Origin: a bacterium
GTDB lineage: Bacteria > Planctomycetota > J058 > JAJDCP01
DNA: 44,575 nucleotides
Direction: 5' to 3'
Assembly: GCA_030428695.1 (NCBI GenBank)
Contig: JAUIEM010000014.1
Location: 1 to 44,575, forward strand
In this document: one piece after another, positions 41,074 through 44,575 of the stretch
Layout of the letters: every line of letters begins with the position of its first letter
Position numbering within the stretch: position 1 is the stretch's first letter
Made by a program: the position numbers and the translations under genes
Notes under the pieces: generated by a model
What the model was told of the DNA's origin: nothing
The model's database searches: none
Seen by the model: only the letters and a program-made list of their open reading frames with translations

Positions 41074-43970
41074 CACCTGCCTCCCAGCGGAGCGGGCCAG
41101 CTCCGCGGCCAGCTGAAGGTGAAGCTCGCGCCTTCGCCCGGGCGGGACGCGAGCTCGATCCGGCCGCCCGCCGCCTCGACGATCTTGCGCACCAGCGCGA
41201 GGCCGATGCCGCTGCCCTCGACCTTGTCCTTCGACTGGAGCTTCTTGAACATCTCGAACACCCGCTCGTGGAACTCCGGCTCGATGCCGGGGCCGTCGTC
41301 CCGCACCGTGAACGACACGCGGTCGTCCGATTCCTCGGCGCTGACCCAGACGTGGCCGTCGCCGCCGTGGTGCTTGAGGGCGTTGCCGATCAAGTTCATC
41401 AGCACCTGCCGCAGGGGCGCGACCGGAGAGCGCAGGACCGGCATCGGGCGCTCGACCACGACGGTCAAGCCCGGCCGCGGCGAGAGCAGGGCGATGATCT
41501 CGTCGAGCAGGGCCTCGCAGGCGATCTCGTCGACCTGGTCGAGCCGACGGCCCGCCCGGGAGTACTCGAGGAGGTCGTCGAGCAGCTTCGTCATCCGCCG
41601 CACCCTCGAGCGCATCAGCCCGAGGTTCTCCTCGAGCTCCGAGGTCTCACCGGCCCTCCAGTCCTCCTCGATCCAGTCGGCGAGGTTCGCGATCGCGCGC
41701 AGCGGCGCCTTGAGGTCGTGGGAGGCGACGTAGGCGAACTGGGTCAGCTCCCGGTTCGACGCGGCCAGACGCCGGCTCGCCCCCTCGAGGCGACCCTTCG
41801 CCACCCGCAGCTGCAGGTCGGCCTGCAGCGCCAGGGCGAGCTGCGACATCATCGCGCTGTCCTCGTCGGAGAGCTCTCCTTCCAGCTTGTCGATCACCTC
41901 GAGCAGCCCGATGTTCGCGCCGTCACGCGCGACCAGGGGAACGCCGAGCCAACGCTGGCGCGGCGCGTAGACCCCCTTCCCGAGGCGCTCGCGGTAGGGA
42001 TCCAGCGCCGCGCCCTCCAGGCGCAACGGGGCGTTCTCGCGGCACACCGGCAGGCTCTCGCGCCGGGCGGGCTCCGGCCTGTCTGCGACCTCCGGCTGCC
42101 CCTTCGCGGAGTCTTCCGTGGCGGCTGCGCCGGCACCGGCTTGCGCGAAGGCCGCGCCGGTGACTGCGAAGGTCCAGTCACCGCCGTGACCGGCGAAGTG
42201 GACGAGGGCGACGCGGCTGCCGATGACCTCACACGCCGCGCGCGCTCCGTGCTCGACGACCGCCTGCACGTTCGGAGCCGCGCTGAGCTCGACGACGGCC
42301 ACCGTCAGGGTCTGCAGCTGGCGCGCCCGGCGGGCGACCCGCTGCAGGGCCTGCTGGAGCGCGGTCTCCGCCCGGCGCCGGCCGTCGACCTCGCCCTCGA
42401 GCTCCGAGTTGGCCCGGCGCAGCTCCTCGGTGCGGTGCTGGACCTTGCGCTCGAGGCGCTCGTTGACCGCCTTGATCTCCACCTCTGCCGCGGCGCGCCG
42501 CTCGAGCTCGCGCTCGAGCCGCTCGTTGACAGCCCGCAGCTCTTGCTCGAGCTGCTTGCGTGCGCTGATGTCGCGGATCGACGCCATCACCGCCGGGCGG
42601 CCCTCGAAGCTGATGTCCGCGCAGCGCATCTCCCCGCAACGCCCGCCGGGCAGGCGGATCTCGCGCGCGCTTCCCGCATCGGGGGGCACCGGGAACGGGC
42701 TGCCGACCAGCTCGCCCCGGGCCTTGAACATCCGGCGCGCGGCCGCGTTGGCGCTCGAGACCCGCTTCCCCTCGCCGACGATGACGATCGCGTCGGCGTT
42801 GCGCTCGAGCAGGGCCATCCAGTTGCGCGCGACCTCGTAGCGGGCGCGCACCTGCTCCTCGACGCAGGCCTGCGCCCGCCGACGGGACACCGCTGCGCGC
42901 AGGCGCTCGACGGCGCCGGGCTCGAGGACCTCCCCGCGCTGGTAGTCGTCCGCGCCGAGCGCGAGGCAGACCTCCCGGTCGGCGTTCCCGCCGGGATCGA
43001 GGACGAACAGCGGCCGCGCGATGTGCTGTTCCCGCGCGCGGCGCAGCTCGCCGAGACCGTGCCCGGCAGAGAGCGCGAGCAGCACGGCGTCAGGTTCCTC
43101 CGCGGTCGGACCGGCCTCGACGCCGTGCACGCGCAGCGCCGCGGAGACCGTGGCGACCCAGGCCGGAGCCCCGATGCAGCAGACCCGCAGACACCCGGAG
43201 CCCGCCCGCCCCCTTCCTCCACGATGCAGGTACCAGCACGCCCAGGCGGCGCGCACGACCGCCGCCAGCCGGTCGGCTGCCAACGGCGCGTGGAGCAGCT
43301 CGAACACGCCGTCGACGGCGAGCTCCTCCCGCGCCCGCGCAGGGTCGAAGGAGGAACGACAGACGACCGCCAGCAGATGGGGATCGAAACGGCGCGCGGC
43401 CGCGAGCAGCTCGACCGGACAGACCATGTCCGCGTCGATCAGGAGGAGCTGCAGCTCGACCTTCCGGCACAGGGTGAGCGCCTGCGCCGCGGACCGCGCC
43501 GGCAACGCGCGGATGCCCTCCGCCGCCAGCGCCCCCGCCGCCAGCTCGGCGAGGGGCGAGCCCGCCTTCGCGCAGACCACGACCGCACGCTGCCTGGGAT
43601 CGCGGCGCCCGGCGCTGCGCTCGCGGCGCGCCCGCAGAGCGCCCTCGAGCAGCGAGGGCAGCTGCGCGGGATCCGAGTCAGGGTCGAAGCTGCAGTCGGC
43701 ACCGAGCCGGTCGCAGAGCTCTCTGGCCCCCGGGGGAGCGACCAGCGTGACGACCAGCCCGGGTTGATCGCGCCGCCAGGCCTGTTGCGTGGCGGAAGCG
43801 ACCGCGCGCAGGCTGGCCTCGCTGGCGAGCACGATGTCGGTCGCGGGCAGCGCGAGCTCCGCCGCCGACGCGTAGGTGCGCACGAAACCGAGGGACGACG
43901 CCGCGCGGACGACCGACGGGCTGCAATCGAGCGCAGCGATGAGACGCGACGTATCCGACAACTCTGCCAT
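41073..43970 (-). CDS. Soluble sensor kinase: three degenerate receivers-PAS-GAF-histidine kinase
   Basis: 965 residues from ATG 43970 (AAGGA 6 nt upstream); the frame runs further up without support. Residues 1-115, 127-245 and 260-365 have receiver-like alternation but lack the acidic pair and most phosphorylation residues. PAS about 375-470 (ERNADAIVIVGEGKRVSSAN), a coiled coil with a repeated AVNERLER unit, GAF about 555-720, then a phytochrome-type kinase core with YVASHDLKAPLRAI (His751), N box NLIGNALKHHG, DDGPGI and GSGIGLAL. No membrane helix. It probably integrates protein contacts (dead receivers) with PAS/GAF ligands and phosphorylates the receiver coupled to it. Confidence 0.88.
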   Translation of the reverse strand: MAELSDTSRLIAALDCSPSVVRAASSLGFVRTYASAAELALPATDIVLASEASLRAVASATQQAWRRDQPGLVVTLVAPPGARELCDRLGADCSFDPDSDPAQLPSLLEGALRARRERSAGRRDPRQRAVVVCAKAGSPLAELAAGALAAEGIRALPARSAAQALTLCRKVELQLLLIDADMVCPVELLAAARRFDPHLLAVVCRSSFDPARAREELAVDGVFELLHAPLAADRLAAVVRAAWACWYLHRGGRGRAGSGCLRVCCIGAPAWVATVSAALRVHGVEAGPTAEEPDAVLLALSAGHGLGELRRAREQHIARPLFVLDPGGNADREVCLALGADDYQRGEVLEPGAVERLRAAVSRRRAQACVEEQVRARYEVARNWMALLERNADAIVIVGEGKRVSSANAAARRMFKARGELVGSPFPVPPDAGSAREIRLPGGRCGEMRCADISFEGRPAVMASIRDISARKQLEQELRAVNERLERELERRAAAEVEIKAVNERLERKVQHRTEELRRANSELEGEVDGRRRAETALQQALQRVARRARQLQTLTVAVVELSAAPNVQAVVEHGARAACEVIGSRVALVHFAGHGGDWTFAVTGAAFAQAGAGAAATEDSAKGQPEVADRPEPARRESLPVCRENAPLRLEGAALDPYRERLGKGVYAPRQRWLGVPLVARDGANIGLLEVIDKLEGELSDEDSAMMSQLALALQADLQLRVAKGRLEGASRRLAASNRELTQFAYVASHDLKAPLRAIANLADWIEEDWRAGETSELEENLGLMRSRVRRMTKLLDDLLEYSRAGRRLDQVDEIACEALLDEIIALLSPRPGLTVVVERPMPVLRSPVAPLRQVLMNLIGNALKHHGGDGHVWVSAEESDDRVSFTVRDDGPGIEPEFHERVFEMFKKLQSKDKVEGSGIGLALVRKIVEAAGGRIELASRPGEGASFTFSWPRSWPAPLGGR

Positions 43971-44209
43971 TTCCGTCCTTGCGCGATCGCGACGACCGGA
44001 TGGTACACGATCTGGAGTGCGCGGCAAGTCACCGGGGCAGAGAGCGGCCTTCAAGGCGATCTGTGAGGCGCGCAGGCGCTCTGTTCCCACGCTGCGGACA
44101 TCCTGCAGGTCGAGGCTTGACGTCTCCGCCCACTCCACCAACACTGTTGCTAGCCACGCCCGCTGCGCGGAGCCGGGTTCTCCCTTCCCCGCGGGCCGGA
44201 CCGAGGATC
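43971..44209. other. Divergent intergenic region
   Basis: 239 nt between the sensor kinase and the partial receiver gene. Minus strand: TTGCCG with TACCAT 16 nt on, upstream of the sensor kinase. Plus strand: TTGACG at 44117-44122 with only weak -10 candidates. GAGG at 44203-44206 serves the plus-strand start. No repeat or RNA gene was seen. Confidence 0.35.
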
Positions 44210-44575
44210 ATGAACGAGAGGGTCCCCGTACTGCTCGTCGCGGCGGACGCGCCCGACGCCGCCAGGCTCGAGCGCGACCTGGTCCGCGCCGACCCGCGCT
44301 ACGCGGTCGAGTCGGTCTCCAGCCTGCGCGACGCCTTGAGCGCGACCGCGCGGGGGGACTTCCGCTGCGTGTTGACCGCGAGCGAGCTGCCGGATGGCGA
44401 CGCGACCGATCTGCTGCGCTCCCTCGGCCCGGACGCCGGTCCGGTCGTCGTGCTCGCCCCCACCTGGGACGCGGCGCTGGCCGAGAGCCTGCTGCGGGCC
44501 GGGGCCGACGACTACGTGGTGCGCTCCGAGACCGACCCCCTCGGCCTCGTCCGCGCGGTGGCGCTGTCGCTCTGG
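44210..44575 (+). CDS. Degenerate receiver protein (3' end cut by window)
   Basis: 122 residues visible from ATG 44210. Receiver-like start with VLLVAAD where an acidic pair is expected, CVLTASELPDGD where LLDxxLPDG is expected (Asp is Ala), and DDYVVRSE where Lys is Arg. It resembles the receivers of the kinase fusions in this window (LPDGD, GADDY) but cannot be phosphorylated normally. Whether a kinase domain follows cannot be seen; by analogy with its neighbours a sensor kinase or Ser/Thr kinase is likely. Confidence 0.75.
   Translation, partial: MNERVPVLLVAADAPDAARLERDLVRADPRYAVESVSSLRDALSATARGDFRCVLTASELPDGDATDLLRSLGPDAGPVVVLAPTWDAALAESLLRAGADDYVVRSETDPLGLVRAVALSLW

Overview
The window is a GC-rich bacterial chromosome segment with dense, overlapping genes. 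It pairs a type IV pilus / type II secretion-like machine with many Ser/Thr kinases, receiver-kinase fusions, hybrid histidine kinases, an FHA protein and a formylglycine-enzyme-like fold. That mix fits Planctomycetota or Myxococcota-like lineages. This is inference from gene content; no rRNA or other taxonomic marker is present.

Region 1 (1-3693, +): the end of an FHA / membrane / FGE-sulfatase-like protein, cut by the window edge, and directly behind it a membrane-anchored protein with two complete Ser/Thr kinase domains in tandem.

Region 2 (3694-16942, +): a pilus/secretion cluster. Order: a pilin behind a sigma-54-type promoter, a PilB/GspE-type ATPase without an N1 domain, a second large prepilin behind a second sigma-54-type promoter, a hairpin-plus-T-run terminator, then a tightly coupled run of two more prepilins, GspL/PilM-N-like, GspM/PilO-like, a second GspE-type ATPase carrying an exact 66-bp in-frame insert, GspF, a GspC/PilP-like protein, the secretin GspD and a helical lipoprotein. 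The prepilin peptidase is not in the window.

Region 3 (16951-34959, -): an 18-kb run read from 34959 down to 16951, mostly with start/stop overlaps. It opens with a PilB-like protein that has lost its P-loop and catalytic Glu, then two PilT-family retraction ATPases, then a receiver-Ser/Thr kinase fusion, a fusion of two dead receivers with an MshEN-like (GspE N-terminal) domain and a Ser/Thr kinase, and five two-component or chemotaxis proteins (receiver-histidine kinase, receiver-PAS-PAS-GAF-histidine kinase, receiver-PAS, membrane hybrid kinase with two receivers, CheR, and a receiver-histidine kinase whose phospho-acceptor His is Asn). The co-transcription suggests that pilus retraction, Ser/Thr kinase output and two-component input form one control circuit.

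Region 4 (35116-44575, both strands): more of the same families: three further receiver-Ser/Thr kinase fusions, two single-domain receivers, a large soluble sensor kinase with three degenerate N-terminal receivers, a decayed cheB-like start, and the start of a degenerate receiver protein cut by the right edge.

The most noteworthy candidate system is the coupling of pilus motor parts to a family of receiver-Ser/Thr-kinase fusions, including one kinase that carries the GspE/PilB-type MshEN module. No tRNA, rRNA, CRISPR array, insertion sequence or phage gene was recognised.
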